Positions 43,819-53,031 of a stretch of 64,000 nucleotides of DNA are shown here, one piece after another. The stretch lies in NCBI RefSeq assembly GCF_000520975.1, contig NZ_JACB01000003.1, forward strand, positions 62,001 to 126,000, given 5' to 3'. This DNA is from Aquimarina megaterium XH134. Its GTDB lineage: Bacteria > Bacteroidota > Bacteroidia > Flavobacteriales > Flavobacteriaceae. The notes under the pieces are model-generated. The model was not told where the DNA came from, made no database searches, and saw only the letters and a list, made by a program, of their open reading frames with translations. Made by a program: the position numbers and the translations under genes. Every line of letters starts with the position of its first letter. Position 1 is the first letter of the stretch.

Positions 43819-44274
43819 ATGGAAATACGAATCATAAAAGATAATAGAAGAAATGTATTGTCTTGTATTAGAGAAGATGGCAGTATAACCAGTACTGGTT
43901 TAGGCCCTGATCTTCCTAATCATGATATGGCACATTTTGTTGTAGAATCTTATTTTGGTTTAAAACAAGGGTTTTATGGAATGATAAAATCAGGGATGAC
44001 TATAGAAGACCTTTCTAATAAAGAAATTATTAAAACCTTAGGAAAAGAATCTTGGCTTGCCGAGGTCTTAGCAAGAAATCTTCAAGCATTAGGTTCGGGT
44101 TCTAGTACGATAGAAGAATTTATTTCTTTGGTTATTTGGGAAACAAATACGATGTCAATTCAACCTCCAAAAATGAAATTATCCGATGTTAAAAAAATCA
44201 AATCCAGTTTTAATGAGCTATGTAAACAATGGAAACAATTATCTGATCAGGATTGTCTGAGCTTGACGTTTTAA
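43819..44274 (+). CDS. Conserved hypothetical 151-residue protein
   Basis: A 151-residue soluble protein with no family I can name. The middle is mainly helical; a short motif L-P-N-H-D-M-A-H-F-V-V-E-S (about 31-43) has two close histidines that could bind metal. Six bases separate it from the DUF2461 gene, so it is probably co-transcribed. A hairpin at 44302-44350 ends the unit. Confidence 0.65.
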   Translation: MEIRIIKDNRRNVLSCIREDGSITSTGLGPDLPNHDMAHFVVESYFGLKQGFYGMIKSGMTIEDLSNKEIIKTLGKESWLAEVLARNLQALGSGSSTIEEFISLVIWETNTMSIQPPKMKLSDVKKIKSSFNELCKQWKQLSDQDCLSLTF

Positions 44275-44301
44275 AAAATTATATTATTAACATTGGAAAA
44301 T

Positions 44302-44350
44302 TCTGTGAGGTTTTTAAACTTAAAATGATTTATTAATAAAACCTCACAGA
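44302..44350. terminator. Hairpin between convergent genes, probable terminator
   Basis: TCTGTGAGGTTTT (44302-44314) and AAAACCTCACAGA (44338-44350), perfect 13-base arms with a 23-base AT-rich loop. It lies between a plus-strand and a minus-strand gene end; T runs inside the arms could work in both directions, but the loop is unusually long. Confidence 0.5.
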
Positions 44351-44426
44351 TATATTGATCAGTAAACAACAAACTCTTCGATCTTGATTTAATGTAGTTT
44401 ATGTCGTGATAGAATAGATAAGGAAA

Positions 44427-45179
44427 TTAAACCTGAGTCATTCCTCCATCAACTTCTAATTCTATACCATTAATATAAGATGCATCATCAGATGCCAGAA
44501 ATAAAGCAGATTTAGCTATTTCTTCTGGAGTCCCAAAACGACCTAAAGGTACTTGACTGGCAAAACCTTTTCCCATTTCTTCTGAAACATCTTTTGGTAG
44601 CCCCATTTTACTAAAAATAGGAGTTGTAATAGGCCCTGGAGAAATAGAATTAACGCGAATACTTCTGGACTTTACTTCTGATGTTAAAACCCTTTGGTAA
44701 GCACGTAATGCACCCTTGGTGGCAGAATATATCGCTAGACCGTCAAAAGCTCGATGTGTTACTACAGAGTTATTAAAAAGGATTGTTCCTTCATCATTAA
44801 TATGTGGTAATGCTTCTTTAACGGCTAATATTGGTCCTTTTACATTAATATTAAAAATCTCTTCATAATGTGCTTCTGTGATTTCATGAGTTGGAGTGGG
44901 ACGTAAAACAACGCCAGCATTAAGGAATAGAATATCAATTTTACCATATTTATTTATAGCTTCTTTAATCAATCTTTTATTATCTTCTGGTTTGGCTACA
45001 TCTGCTGTAACGGTTATAAAATCCCCTACAAGTGTTTCTGAAACTTCATCCAATGCTTCCTGGCGTCTTCCTGAGAGTACCACTTTGGCACCTTCTTGTA
45101 AATACAGCTTGGCCGTTGCTAATCCGATTCCGCTGTTTGCTCCTGTAATAACAGCTACTTTGTTGTGCAGTTTTTTCAT
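44427..45179 (-). CDS. Short-chain dehydrogenase/reductase (copy 1)
   Basis: A 250-residue classical SDR. Cofactor motif T-G-A-N-S-G-I-G-L-A (12-21), N-A-G near 88, catalytic Ser in FNNSVVTHRA, Tyr and Lys in Y-S-A-T-K (about 152-156), and P-G-P-I-T-T-P. The Arg near S-G-R-R-Q suggests NADPH. Its sequence is very close to the SDR at 45825-46574. The ATG at 45179 begins the family N-terminus (KKLHNKVAVITG); an in-frame ATG further upstream (45218) is not supported. Substrate unknown. No TetR-type operator is seen in front of this copy. Confidence 0.92.
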   Translation of the reverse strand: MKKLHNKVAVITGANSGIGLATAKLYLQEGAKVVLSGRRQEALDEVSETLVGDFITVTADVAKPEDNKRLIKEAINKYGKIDILFLNAGVVLRPTPTHEITEAHYEEIFNINVKGPILAVKEALPHINDEGTILFNNSVVTHRAFDGLAIYSATKGALRAYQRVLTSEVKSRSIRVNSISPGPITTPIFSKMGLPKDVSEEMGKGFASQVPLGRFGTPEEIAKSALFLASDDASYINGIELEVDGGMTQV

Positions 45180-45265
45180 CTTAATTGATTTTTTGTTAAT
45201 AAATTTTACTTGAGGCAATTATTTCGAATATGCTAAACGATACATATGACAATCCGATAACTCCC

Positions 45266-45577
45266 TTATAGGGTTTCTACTGGGGAAGTAGAACTAGAAT
45301 TATTTTTATCGAATATACGGTAGAAATCATCATTGTAGTAATATACATGATGTATACCATTAGAATTATGTGTATGTGTTAAGAAATTTTTAGAATTGAA
45401 GAATAAACGATATCCCGAAAAGAATATATCTGAGGTTGACTTGTTATTTTGAAGCGTTATTGCTTTATGATAAGTATAGCTATGTCTATTTGTAGTAACA
45501 GGTATTATTTTTTTGAAGAAATTTCTATATAATTCTGTTTGACAGAACCATTTGCGAGTATCATTTTTTTCTCCCAT
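45266..45577 (-). CDS. Hypothetical 103-residue protein between the two SDR genes
   Basis: A 103-residue open frame rich in Asn, Tyr, Phe and His (YTYHKAITLQNNKSTSDIFFSGYRLFFNSKNF). No signal peptide, no family, no clear promoter. The codon use is plausible but the composition could also come from AT-rich non-coding DNA. It is kept as a possible gene because it fills the space between duplicated SDR genes on the same strand and ends well. Confidence 0.35.
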   Translation of the reverse strand: MGEKNDTRKWFCQTELYRNFFKKIIPVTTNRHSYTYHKAITLQNNKSTSDIFFSGYRLFFNSKNFLTHTHNSNGIHHVYYYNDDFYRIFDKNNSSSTSPVETL

Positions 45578-45774
45578 AGTATAGTGGTTTTAAGAAGTAT
45601 ATACCAGATGGGATTTGTCTGGAAATTACGCAAAAAAAGTAGGTTTTTTTTATACGTATCATTAATTTTCGGATGATAATATACAAATAATCAATGTGTT
45701 ATGCAAAACCTAATATTTTGAGTTTTATAGAGTTTTGATACTAAAAAGAACGATAAAAGAATTGAGACATATTT

Positions 45775-45810
45775 AAAAAGGCTGATTTTGATAGAAATCA
45801 GCCTTTTTTT
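45775..45810 (-). terminator. Terminator of SDR copy 2
   Basis: AAAAAGGCTGATTT (45775-45788), loop TGATAG, AAATCAGCCTTTTT (45795-45808) plus more T. Perfect 14-base arms, with T run on the minus strand, 15 bases after the stop codon. Confidence 0.88.
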
Positions 45811-45824
45811 CACGAAGAAGTATT

Positions 45825-46574
45825 TTATATTTGACTTAGCCCACCATCAATTTCTAAATCCACACCATTAATAAAAGATGCATCTTCTGAGGCTAGAAAT
45901 AAAGCTGATTTTGCAACTTCTTCAGAAGTTCCGAAACGGCCTAATGGTACTTGTTGAGCAAAACCTTTACCCATTTCTTCTACAACATCTTCTGGTAATC
46001 CCATTTTACCGTAAAGAGGTGTTTCGATAGGTCCCGGCGCAATAGAATTAACACGAATACCTCTAGATTTCACCTCAGAGGTTAAAACACGTTGATAGGC
46101 TCGTAATGCTCCTTTGGTCGCAGAATAAACACCTAATCCATCAAACCCTTTTTGAGAAACAATAGAGTTTGTAAATAATATAGCCCCACCGTCATTGATA
46201 TGAGGTAATGCTTCTTTGGTAGCTAATATTGGCCCTTTTACATTGGTATTAAATAAAGTATCGTAATGCTCTTCTGTTATTTCGTGTGTAGGAGCTACTG
46301 GTGCAATTCCGGCATTTAGAAATAACACATCAATTTTTCCATATTTAGTGGTTGCTTCCTCAATTAATCTTTTGTTATCTTCTGCTTTTGCTACATCTGC
46401 TTTTACGGTAATAAAATCGCCTTCAAGTGCTTCTGCAGCTTCGTCTAGTGCTTCTTGACGCCTTCCCGAAAGTACCACTTTGGCTCCTTCCTGTAAATAT
46501 AGCTTTGCTGTTGCCAATCCTATTCCGCTATTGGCCCCTGTAATAACTGCAACTTTGTTTTGTAACTTTTTCAT
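45825..46574 (-). CDS. Short-chain dehydrogenase/reductase (copy 2, TetR-linked)
   Basis: A 249-residue SDR, near-duplicate of the gene at 44427-45179; the first 40 residues differ in only a few positions. Motifs T-G-A-N-S-G-I-G-L-A, N-A-G-I-A, FTNSIVSQKG with the catalytic serine, Y-S-A-T-K and P-G-P-I-E-T-P are complete. It directly follows a TetR-family gene on the same strand (65 bases), with an operator-like palindrome in between. Induction by a ligand of the repressor, and a role in detoxifying or modifying an aldehyde or ketone, is inferred. Confidence 0.93.
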   Translation of the reverse strand: MKKLQNKVAVITGANSGIGLATAKLYLQEGAKVVLSGRRQEALDEAAEALEGDFITVKADVAKAEDNKRLIEEATTKYGKIDVLFLNAGIAPVAPTHEITEEHYDTLFNTNVKGPILATKEALPHINDGGAILFTNSIVSQKGFDGLGVYSATKGALRAYQRVLTSEVKSRGIRVNSIAPGPIETPLYGKMGLPEDVVEEMGKGFAQQVPLGRFGTSEEVAKSALFLASEDASFINGVDLEIDGGLSQI

Positions 46575-46604
46575 TGTATTATTTTTGTATTTATAAATAG
46601 TTTA

Positions 46605-46624
46605 TTTGAAACAATCGTTTCAAA
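46605..46624. promoter_or_regulatory. TetR-type operator in front of SDR copy 2
   Basis: TTTGAAAC, AATC, GTTTCAAA: perfect 8-base arms. Fourteen of the central sixteen bases match the site just upstream of the tetR start codon (47230-47245). It lies about 30-50 bases before the SDR start. Confidence 0.65.
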
Positions 46625-46639
46625 ATAGGTTAAAAAAAA

Positions 46640-47221
46640 TTAGTATAGTACTTTGAGTACAGTACGAGTGAGATTCCTTAAATCATTTTCATTTTTATTT
46701 AGTATTCCTGTCATTCTAAGTCCTTGTATAGACGAAAAGAGGTATAATGCATATTGGCCAGCTGTCTGATTTTGGTTAAATATCTTTTCCATTTGCCCTT
46801 TGGTCACAATATCTTCGAGCATTGCAATCATTCTATCTTGATTTTTTTCCATAAAGGATTTAATCAAAGGCTCCTGGTTTGTCATTTCTGATTTACAATT
46901 AATAACCAAACAACCTTTACGATCATTATCATTAATAATTTCGTGAATATATAAATCAAAAATAGCTTCAATGGCTTCGGTTGCATTATAAGATTGTGCT
47001 AACTTTTGGCTAAAACTGTTTCCGTATATAGATTGATAATGCGAAAGAACTTCGAGAAACATATTTAATTTACTTCCAAAAGAGTTGTAAATACTAGATC
47101 GATTTAAATCAGTAGCATCTACCAAATCTTGCATAGAAGTACCATTATATCCCTTTTTATGAAATACTTCGGTAGCTTTTTGCAAAACTGTGTTTCTATT
47201 AAATGTTTCTACTTTTGGCAT
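46640..47221 (-). CDS. TetR/AcrR-family transcriptional repressor
   Basis: A 193-residue TetR-family protein. The N-terminal HTH is complete: V-L-Q-K-A-T-E-V-F-H-K-K-G-Y-N-G-T-S-M-Q-D-L-V-D-A-T-D-L-N-R-S-S-I-Y-N-S-F-G-S-K (about 11-50). The C-terminal ligand-binding helices include C-L-V-I-N near 100, typical of the YxaF/AcrR branch. A palindrome 9 bases upstream of its start (47230-47245) and an almost identical one before the SDR gene suggest autorepression and control of the SDR. Ligand unknown. Confidence 0.93.
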   Translation of the reverse strand: MPKVETFNRNTVLQKATEVFHKKGYNGTSMQDLVDATDLNRSSIYNSFGSKLNMFLEVLSHYQSIYGNSFSQKLAQSYNATEAIEAIFDLYIHEIINDNDRKGCLVINCKSEMTNQEPLIKSFMEKNQDRMIAMLEDIVTKGQMEKIFNQNQTAGQYALYLFSSIQGLRMTGILNKNENDLRNLTRTVLKVLY

Positions 47222-47229
47222 ACTTATAG

Positions 47230-47245
47230 TGAAATGATCGTTTCA
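47230..47245. promoter_or_regulatory. Autoregulatory TetR-type operator
   Basis: TGAAATGATCGTTTCA, near-perfect palindrome, 8 to 24 bases upstream of the tetR start on the minus strand. Same half sites as 46605-46624. Confidence 0.6.
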
Positions 47246-47292
47246 AAAATAATTAAAATTAGCAATGTGTATTGTTATAAAAATCATAAAGT

Positions 47293-47820
47293 TTATAAAA
47301 TGAGTTTCATCATCATATCTGTTTGAAGATCTGTTCCTAACATAAATCGGTGAGTATCAAAGATTTTAAAACCATTTCTTTTATAAAACTTGATAGCCCC
47401 GGGATTTTTCTCCCAGACACCTAACCAGATAAACTCTATAGATTTTTCTTTTGCTATTTGTAAGATTTTTTGAAATAGCAATTGCCCAATTTTTTTGCCC
47501 TGATGCTCCTTTACGACATATATTCGTTCTATTTCTAGAGTGTTACCTTCTACGGGTTCTGTTTGAGCATTACTAAAATTTATTTTAATATACCCAGCTA
47601 TATCATTATTTATTGTCGCAAAGTAAAACTTAGAGTTTGGATTTTGAAGTTCTTGTGTAATGTTATCCAAGGTGAATTTTTCATTAAGGTACCCATTGAT
47701 ATTTTCTTCTGTATTATGAGGAGGACCAAAGGCATCATAAAATGTCTGACGTCCGATATCCAATAACTTACGGTTATCTTCTGGTTGCACTGGTTTGATT
47801 AGAACTTCTGGTAATTCCAT
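47293..47820 (-). CDS. GNAT-family N-acetyltransferase (PaiA-like)
   Basis: A 175-residue GNAT protein. Acetyl-CoA site in I-E-R-I-Y-V-V-K-E-H-Q-G-K-K-I-G-Q-L-L-F (about 96-115) and motif B in A-I-K-F-Y-K-R-N-G-F-K-I-F. Length and the N-terminal D-I-G-R-Q-T-F-Y-D-A-F-G resemble polyamine acetyltransferase PaiA and other small-amine acetylases. Substrate not proven. Single gene. Confidence 0.87.
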   Translation of the reverse strand: MELPEVLIKPVQPEDNRKLLDIGRQTFYDAFGPPHNTEENINGYLNEKFTLDNITQELQNPNSKFYFATINNDIAGYIKINFSNAQTEPVEGNTLEIERIYVVKEHQGKKIGQLLFQKILQIAKEKSIEFIWLGVWEKNPGAIKFYKRNGFKIFDTHRFMLGTDLQTDMMMKLIL

Positions 47821-47975
47821 TTTGATACTGAATTAATTGGATACTAATTTTTTAAAAACCTAGATAAGATCATCACTACATTTACAGCTATCAAGTTCTG
47901 GGAACTTAGAAAATAAAGATTATGATTGCAGCAATTAATTAATAAGTATAAAAGATCAAAGCGAATGTATCTTAA

Positions 47976-48725
47976 CTAGATAATTCGTTTGATTACTCTT
48001 AATTTATGTGTGTGTGTACGTTTCTCGGCATTATAAATCCCAGTATGATCGATACGATCTACACGTACTTTACCATGCGCATGAATGATATAGTTGTCCT
48101 TCATTATAATACCTACATGGGTAATTGCCCCTTCTTCATTATCAAAAAATGCAAGATCTCCAGGTTCACTTTCTTCTATAAAACTTAACGGATCTCCTTG
48201 AGTTGCTTGTTGAGATGCGTCTCGTAATAATTTATACCCATTAAGTTTATATACCATTTGAGAAAAGCCACTACAATCAATACCAAAATTTGTTTTTCCA
48301 CCCCATAGGTACGGCGCATTAAGAAATAGAAAAGCGGTATTTATGATATTATCTTTAGGTTGTTTTTCTGTAATTCGAGCCCCTTCATAGTGATGTTTAA
48401 AAAAGTCTAATGCTTTCAGAGAAGATCCAAGAGGAATAAGCATTAGTTGGTTCTCATCACAGCTTACAAATTCGACCATATCTCCCACCATGCAAAGCGG
48501 TTTTTTATCGAAATTAGTATATTCTTCTTCGGTGATTTCTATATATTGTTTGTTATCAATCCAGCCTTCATAACGATCAAAAGCCAATCGAATTTTACTC
48601 CATTTTTTACGTTTTTCTAACACTTTAAAATGTTCACCGTATAATATTTGGGAAACCATTTCACTAGGGTCTTGAGGTTCAAAACGTAACGGGACAATAC
48701 TTAAATTACAAATACCGTATTGCAT
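47976..48725 (-). CDS. NlpC/P60 (C40) cell-wall peptidase with SH3 domains
   Basis: A 249-residue peptidase of the YkfC/C40 type. Two bacterial SH3-like regions fill the N-terminal half (GICNLSIVPLRFEPQDPSEMVSQILYGEHFKVLEK, then ITEEEYTNF...VGDMVEFV); the catalytic domain has the cysteine in F-G-I-D-C-S-G-F (about 155-162) and the histidine in I-T-H-V-G-I-I-M. No signal peptide is seen, so it may act on cytoplasmic muropeptides, as dipeptidyl-peptidase VI does. Single gene. Confidence 0.9.
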   Translation of the reverse strand: MQYGICNLSIVPLRFEPQDPSEMVSQILYGEHFKVLEKRKKWSKIRLAFDRYEGWIDNKQYIEITEEEYTNFDKKPLCMVGDMVEFVSCDENQLMLIPLGSSLKALDFFKHHYEGARITEKQPKDNIINTAFLFLNAPYLWGGKTNFGIDCSGFSQMVYKLNGYKLLRDASQQATQGDPLSFIEESEPGDLAFFDNEEGAITHVGIIMKDNYIIHAHGKVRVDRIDHTGIYNAEKRTHTHKLRVIKRII

Positions 48726-48793
48726 GAATTTTTTATAGGAAAAAGACGAATAAACGTCAGATTATTATATGATTAGATTGAAATTCAGAAAAT

Positions 48794-48834
48794 CGAAGTT
48801 AAGGGGAATAGCTTTCGGCCCTTAACTTCGGTTT
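48794..48834 (-). terminator. Terminator of the thiolase gene
   Basis: CGAAGTTAAGGG (48794-48805) and CCCTTAACTTCG (48819-48830), perfect 12-base arms with a 13-base loop, flanked by short A/T runs. 13 bases after the thiolase stop on the minus strand. Confidence 0.7.
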
Positions 48835-48846
48835 TCTAATGTACAA

Positions 48847-50025
48847 CTATACTCTTTCGATTACCATAGCCGATGCACCACCACCACCATTACAGATAGC
48901 TGCAGCACCGATTTTGGCGTCGTTTTGTTCTAATACGTTGATTAAGGTAATTAATATTCGTACACCTGAACATCCTAGTGGATGTCCTAAAGAAACAGCA
49001 CCCCCATTTACATTGGTATTGGTGTCATTAAGTCCCAGAATTTTTTGATTTGCTAGCCCAACAACAGAGAAAGCTTCATTAAATTCAAAGAAATCTACAT
49101 CATCAAGAGAGATTCCTGCTTTTTCTATTGCTTTTGGTAATGCTTTTGCTGGCGCAGTAGTAAACCATTTCGGCTCTTGTGCAGCATCTGCATAACTTTT
49201 TATTCTTACAAGAGGCTCTAATCCAAGTTCTTGAGCTTTTTCGGCACTCATAACAACAACAGCCCCTGCACCATCATTAATTGTAGAAGCATTTGCAGCA
49301 GTAACTGTTCCTTCTTTAGAAAAAGCAGGACGTAAAGCAGGTATTTTTTCCATTTTTACGTTTTTATACTCTTCGTCTTCTGTAATCATAATAGGCTCTC
49401 CACGACGTTGTGGTACTGCTACAGGTACTACTTCATTATTGAATTTACCATCTGCCCAAGCTTTTGCAGAACGTTCATAAGATTGAATAGCAAAAGCATC
49501 CTGATCTTCTCTGCTAAAATTATGTTCTGTAGCACAAAGATCTGCACAAACTCCCATTGCATTATGATCATAAGCATCTACTAATCCATCTTTTTGCATA
49601 CCATCATCCATAGTCTGAGGTCCAAATTTATGCCCTGCTCTTAATCGCACATAATGAGGTATTAAACTCATATTTTCCATCCCTCCAGCAACTACAATAT
49701 CTGCATCACCCAAAGCAATAGTTTGTGCAGCATGCATAACAGCTTTCATACCACTCGAGCATACTTTATTTACGGTTGTACAAGGAACAGTGTCGTTGAT
49801 ACCTGCTCCTAATGCAGCTTGCCTGGCAGGAGCTTGTCCATTTCCAGCCTGAACTGCATTACCCATATATACCTCTTGAACTAGTGAAGGATCCAGATTT
49901 ATTTTATCTAATGCACCTTTGATTGCAGTAGCTCCCAATTGGGTAGCCGGAACAGTAGATAAGCTTCCCATAAAACTTCCTATTGGTGTACGTGCTGCAG
50001 ATACGATTACTACTTCTTTACTCAT
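48847..50025 (-). CDS. Acetyl-CoA C-acetyltransferase (thiolase)
   Basis: A 392-residue thiolase of the biosynthetic length. The nucleophile is Cys89 in N-K-V-C-S-S-G; the H-E-A-F-region equivalent is N-E-A-F-S-V; catalytic histidine in G-G-A-V-S-L-G-H-P-L-G-C-S-G and the second cysteine in A-A-I-C-N-G-G-G-G-A-S. It joins or splits acetyl-CoA and acetoacetyl-CoA, or longer chains; chain preference is not visible. Single gene, divergent from the HD-domain gene across 290 bases. Confidence 0.95.
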   Translation of the reverse strand: MSKEVVIVSAARTPIGSFMGSLSTVPATQLGATAIKGALDKINLDPSLVQEVYMGNAVQAGNGQAPARQAALGAGINDTVPCTTVNKVCSSGMKAVMHAAQTIALGDADIVVAGGMENMSLIPHYVRLRAGHKFGPQTMDDGMQKDGLVDAYDHNAMGVCADLCATEHNFSREDQDAFAIQSYERSAKAWADGKFNNEVVPVAVPQRRGEPIMITEDEEYKNVKMEKIPALRPAFSKEGTVTAANASTINDGAGAVVVMSAEKAQELGLEPLVRIKSYADAAQEPKWFTTAPAKALPKAIEKAGISLDDVDFFEFNEAFSVVGLANQKILGLNDTNTNVNGGAVSLGHPLGCSGVRILITLINVLEQNDAKIGAAAICNGGGGASAMVIERV

Positions 50026-50139
50026 TATTTATGTTTTAAAAATGTGTGTATTGTTTTTTGCGAATTTAGTGATTTTTAAAGGATATGCATAGTGAAGTTA
50101 CTAACAAGAGTTATAATGAGGTGCTGACTTATTTTTTAT

Positions 50140-50147
50140 TACTTTTG
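50140..50147 (+). promoter_or_regulatory. Candidate -7 element for the HD-phosphohydrolase gene
   Basis: TACTTTTG, full match to TAnnTTTG, about 170 bases upstream of the start codon in the 290-base divergent gap 50026-50315. No good -33 box is seen and the rest of the gap shows no gene. Confidence 0.3.
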
Positions 50148-50315
50148 AGTAATTTATATAATACTACTTGTAGGGTACATAAATAAAGTTTTAGTTATTG
50201 GATTTTATGAATTATGAACTAAAATGTTTGATAGAGAAACAATGCTGAAAAGACATTACAAGTAATATTGAATTTTTAATCAGTGAATTGGGATTGATTA
50301 AAAAAAAATAGGATC

Positions 50316-52361
50316 ATGAAAAGTTTTTTGAACAAATTATATAAAAGACAATCCTCTATATATAGGATTTTTCTTTTTATATGCACTACAGCACTCATTG
50401 TATATTTATTTCCTAAAGGGGGGATATTTAAATATGAATTTACAAAAGGTAAACCTTGGCAATATGAGAATTTATACGCTCCTTTTGATTTTGCTATTGC
50501 AAAAACTGAAGCAGAAATAGAGGAAGAGAAAAAACGAATTAATGATAATGTAATTCCCTATTTTGAGTATGATACTATAATTGCTAATTCTGCTAAAGAA
50601 TCTTATGATACTACATTTTCTAATTATTTAAAAGTACTTGATCAAAGTAGCAGTAGAGACCAAGCAAAGCTTTTTGGTAGAATATTGTTAAATGATATAT
50701 ATAGACATGGAGTGCTGCAAGAAAAATACTCTTATGGCAGTGATAGACAAATTTTTTTAAATAAAGGAAATACTGCAGAAGCAATAACATATGGCCAAAT
50801 TCTAACCTCTGATGCCCTAACTAAAACTATTAATTCTCGTATTGATAAAAGTGAATATACAAAGTTTAAAAGCGATTACGTCGCACTGTTTTATGATTTG
50901 ATAAAGCCAAATGTAAGATTAAACAAAAGGCTAACAGAGAGCACTTTAGAAATTGAACTAGAGAAAGTTCTTACTACAAGAGGAGGAGTGTCCAGGGGGA
51001 GCAGAATTATAGCCAAAGGAGAGGTAGTAGAAGGAGATAAATTACAAATATTAAATTCGTTAAAAGCAGAATATGAATCCCAGGTATGGAGTGATAAAAA
51101 CTTCTACTGGATTGTATTAGGATATTGCTTATTGGTTTCATTAGCACTTATGATGCTACTATTGTTTATTAAAAAATATAGAACAGATATATATGAAAAC
51201 AATACTCAGGTAACTTTTATTTTTTTCAATGTTCTTTTTCTGGTATTGATAACCACTTTGGTGGTTAAATATCGATCAGAATATATCTATGTTGTTCCTT
51301 TGTGTATTCTTCCTCTGGTTCTTAAAGCATTTTTTGATTCGAGATTGGGGTTGTTTACTCATGTTATTACAGTACTTATACTGGGGTTTGTTGTTCCTAA
51401 TAGTTATGAGTATACCTTTTTGCAGATTATTGCAGGAATTGTAACGATATTAACAATTTCAGAATCTTTTAAGAGAGCTAATTTGTTTATTTCTGTGGGC
51501 CAGATCACACTAATTTATATCCTGGCATATATTGCATTTCATATTATTCATGAAGGAAGTATAAGTAATATCGACTGGGTAACGGTTGGGTTGTTTGTGA
51601 TAAGTGGATTTGCAACTCTTATAGTGCATCCTTTAATCTATGCTTATGAAAAGGTTTTTGGATTAATTTCTGATGTTTCATTATTAGAACTTAGTGATAC
51701 AAATTCGGTTTTACTTAAAGAATTGTCTAATAAAGCTCCAGGAACATTTCACCATTCACTTAATGTGGCTAATATTGCAGAGGCTGCCGCTAATGAAATA
51801 GGAGCTAATGCTATGTTGGTAAGAGTAGGAGCATTATATCATGATATTGGTAAGATGGCAAACCCTACATATTTTACCGAAAATCAATCTGCCTCGGGTA
51901 ATGCACATGATGTGTTATCCCCGAAAGAGAGTGCAAAAATTATCATTAACCATGTGATACGAGGCATAGAGATTGCTAAAAAAAATAACTTACCTGATCG
52001 TGTTATCGATTTCATTAGAACTCACCACGGTACTAGTACCGTTTATTATTTTTATAGTAAAGAAAAAGAAACTAATGAAAATGTGAATATTGAGGATTTT
52101 AGGTATCCCGGTCCGAAACCATTTTCTAAAGAAACTGCTATTTTAATGATGAGTGATAGTGTAGAAGCTGCTTCAAAAAGCCTTAAAAATCCTACAAGTA
52201 GTTTGATCGATTCTTTTGTAGAAAAAATTGTTAGTAAACAAATGGAAGATGATCAGTTTCTGAACGCCAATATTACTTTTAAAGAAATCCAACAGATTAA
52301 AAAAGTCTTTAAACGTAAACTAACTAATATTTACCACCTTAGGATAGAGTATCCAGAGTAA
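50316..52361 (+). CDS. pgpH: Seven-TM HD-domain phosphohydrolase (PgpH-type)
   Basis: A 681-residue protein of the 7TMR-HDED / PgpH family. First helix near 18-36, a large extracytoplasmic domain (to about 265), then six or seven membrane helices (about 266-445) and a cytoplasmic HD domain with H-H-S-L-N-V-A near 477, A-L-Y-H-D-I-G-K near 507 and further His in R-T-H-H-G-T. In Firmicutes PgpH hydrolyses cyclic di-AMP; the same role is likely here. Single gene. Confidence 0.92.
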   Translation: MKSFLNKLYKRQSSIYRIFLFICTTALIVYLFPKGGIFKYEFTKGKPWQYENLYAPFDFAIAKTEAEIEEEKKRINDNVIPYFEYDTIIANSAKESYDTTFSNYLKVLDQSSSRDQAKLFGRILLNDIYRHGVLQEKYSYGSDRQIFLNKGNTAEAITYGQILTSDALTKTINSRIDKSEYTKFKSDYVALFYDLIKPNVRLNKRLTESTLEIELEKVLTTRGGVSRGSRIIAKGEVVEGDKLQILNSLKAEYESQVWSDKNFYWIVLGYCLLVSLALMMLLLFIKKYRTDIYENNTQVTFIFFNVLFLVLITTLVVKYRSEYIYVVPLCILPLVLKAFFDSRLGLFTHVITVLILGFVVPNSYEYTFLQIIAGIVTILTISESFKRANLFISVGQITLIYILAYIAFHIIHEGSISNIDWVTVGLFVISGFATLIVHPLIYAYEKVFGLISDVSLLELSDTNSVLLKELSNKAPGTFHHSLNVANIAEAAANEIGANAMLVRVGALYHDIGKMANPTYFTENQSASGNAHDVLSPKESAKIIINHVIRGIEIAKKNNLPDRVIDFIRTHHGTSTVYYFYSKEKETNENVNIEDFRYPGPKPFSKETAILMMSDSVEAASKSLKNPTSSLIDSFVEKIVSKQMEDDQFLNANITFKEIQQIKKVFKRKLTNIYHLRIEYPE

Positions 52362-52455
52362 TGGTTGAGTAAATAGTTAGAATTTAATTGTTTTCATTTA
52401 TGGCATAACGTTTGATAAAATTGTTTGAGAAATAATAAAGACAATTTCTATCAGC

Positions 52456-53031
52456 ATGAAAAAATATTATATTCCTTTCGTATTTTTAATATTAATAGTA
52501 ATGTTTCCGGTTTCTGCTCAAATTAGGATTGTAGGAAAAGTATCTGTAAATATAAATCATCCTATCCCAGAAGTTGTGATTGTAAAAGGAAGATCAAAAC
52601 GCCCTATGCCAAGGCAAAGACGTAAACCTCCTGTAATTGTGTCAACTTGTAATCCATGTAACCATAGTTTTGGAGCAATAAATAATCAAAATGGTCCAAG
52701 CGGAAGATATGTATATCAAGTGACTAATGCTTCTTTATTACCTTCCGAAAATGAGGGAGAACGTATAATATATAACTTAGATACAGGCGAGGTACTTGAG
52801 ATAATTATTGTTACCGCTCATTCTAATGATTATAATTATCATTATAATAAGCCTGATTGTAATTGTGTGCAACATAATAATACTATTTTAGCAATACTCC
52901 TCAATGGAAAGGAGATTCCTTTACGAGATGGAAGTTTATCTTTACAACCAAGGAGTAATGGGAAATTCCATAGTGTTATTAATTTGCATAGTATTTACCA
53001 TGGTGATTTTAATGGCACAATAAACTTTTAG
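52456..53031 (+). CDS. Secreted protein of unknown function
   Basis: A 191-residue protein with a signal peptide (MKKYYIPFVFLILIVMFPVSA). The mature part begins with a basic stretch (KGRSKRPMPRQRRKPP) and has four cysteines: C-N-P-C near 72-75 and C-N-C near 142-144, which could bind metal or form disulfides. It has no known domain. It lies 95 bases downstream of the HD-phosphohydrolase gene and overlaps the end of the DUF3817 gene on the other strand by 4 bases. Confidence 0.7.
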   Translation: MKKYYIPFVFLILIVMFPVSAQIRIVGKVSVNINHPIPEVVIVKGRSKRPMPRQRRKPPVIVSTCNPCNHSFGAINNQNGPSGRYVYQVTNASLLPSENEGERIIYNLDTGEVLEIIIVTAHSNDYNYHYNKPDCNCVQHNNTILAILLNGKEIPLRDGSLSLQPRSNGKFHSVINLHSIYHGDFNGTINF

